From Candidatus Kaiserbacteria bacterium (GTDB taxonomy: Bacteria; Patescibacteriota; Minisyncoccia; Phycocordibacterales; UBA12088), in assembly GCA_007116405.1 (NCBI GenBank), contig SKIN01000008.1, positions 1 through 21,274 of the forward strand: a stretch of 21,274 bases of DNA, in the 5' to 3' direction. The number at the start of each line of letters is the position of its first letter. The stretch's first letter is position 1. This document shows positions 20,984-21,274 of the stretch, in pieces. Below the pieces are notes generated by a model. It worked only from the letters and a program-made list of their open reading frames with translations. It was not told the DNA's origin and did not search any database. The position numbers and the translations under genes were made by a program.

Positions 20984-20992
20984 ACTATAGCA
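20984..20992 (-). promoter_or_regulatory. Extended -10 element TGCTATAGT for glycerate kinase
   Basis: Minus-strand TG-C-TATAGT; the hexamer ends 8 bases before the ATG at 20975. A leaderless start is predicted, and ppsA may be read from the same transcript. Confidence 0.5.
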
Positions 20993-21038
20993 TGAGGTCT
21001 ATGGGAACCACACATCGGTTTTCCGCATCCCGATGCTA

Positions 21039-21047
21039 TGGTATGGT
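21039..21047 (+). promoter_or_regulatory. Candidate extended -10 TGGTATGGT for the SET-domain gene
   Basis: TGG-TATGGT, 15 bases before the ATG at 21063, divergent from the glycerate kinase promoter. The hexamer is a poor match, so this is tentative. Confidence 0.3.
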
Positions 21048-21062
21048 ACGCACCACACCCGT

Positions 21063-21274
21063 ATGACACGACGAACAAGACCGATACCCAGAGAATCGTT
21101 ACGTATAGGCAGATCCCGTGCCGGTATGGGACTGTATGCGACACAAACGATCATGCCCGGCATGTACATCGAGTACATTGGTGAGCGACTGACCACGGCG
21201 GAGGCAGACGCGAAAGAGAATGCTCGGTACCTCTTTGAGGTGAACAGTGCTTGGACCATTGATGGAAGCCCCCG
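21063..21274 (+). CDS. SET-domain protein, 5' part only
   Basis: The first 70 codons of a gene that runs off the right edge. After a basic N-terminus (MTRRTRPIPRESLRIGRS) it reads SRAGMGLYATQTIMPGMYI, EYIGERLTTAEAD, then RYLFEVNSAWTIDGS. This is the order expected at the start of a SET domain: G-[LM]-[FY]-A, I-x-x-G-x-x-I-x-E-Y-x-G-E, then Y-[LM]-F and [IV]-D-[GA]. SET proteins are SAM-dependent lysine methyltransferases. The catalytic NH-x-C and the GEEL-x-x-x-Y segments lie beyond the window, so activity cannot be judged. Only the short-leader start at 21063 keeps the conserved start of the domain intact; no SD is evident. Confidence 0.78.
   Translation, partial: MTRRTRPIPRESLRIGRSRAGMGLYATQTIMPGMYIEYIGERLTTAEADAKENARYLFEVNSAWTIDGSP

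Overview
The window reads as a compact bacterial chromosome segment, most likely from a Candidatus Patescibacteria (CPR, Parcubacteria-like) genome. This placement is an inference. It rests on the unusually short SMC, the many genes that start within a few bases of a -10 element and lack a Shine-Dalgarno (SD) sequence, the small conserved membrane proteins, and the adenosylcobalamin-type ribonucleotide reductase. The standard genetic code fits: TGA ends two genes, and TAG is the preferred stop (11 of 18 complete genes).

Left end (1-2220): the 3' end of what is probably tmRNA with its terminator, then about 480 bases of non-coding DNA packed with inverted repeats. This includes a perfect 70-bp direct repeat that carries an inverted, hairpin-interrupted copy of the tmRNA 3' end. 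A strong promoter (TTGACA-17-TCTAAT) then drives two tandem paralogous genes of unknown function, closed by a strong terminator.

Envelope and housekeeping block (2232-9222): a three-gene minus-strand set (DUF948-like membrane protein, YtxH-like protein, AI-2E family permease). It is divergent from a secreted or anchored DUF4382-like protein, which converges with a secreted CAP-domain protein. Then come protein-L-isoaspartate methyltransferase, a 2-Cys peroxiredoxin and RNase R, all on the plus strand.

Minus-strand block (9219-20975): a 103-aa unknown protein, a membrane-anchored cyclophilin, a short SMC ATPase that appears to lack the canonical hinge, an adenosylcobalamin-dependent ribonucleotide reductase with an ATP cone, enolase, PEP synthase and glycerate kinase. 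The last three form a consecutive lower-glycolysis module: glycerate to 2-phosphoglycerate to PEP to and from pyruvate. They are interrupted only by a plus-strand 88-aa gene with its own promoter and terminator. The right edge holds the start of a SET-domain protein.

For seven genes the -10-like hexamer (TATACT, TATAGT or TACACT) lies only 6-8 bases before the ATG. This fits leaderless mRNAs, and it was also used to choose several starts over longer upstream reading frames.
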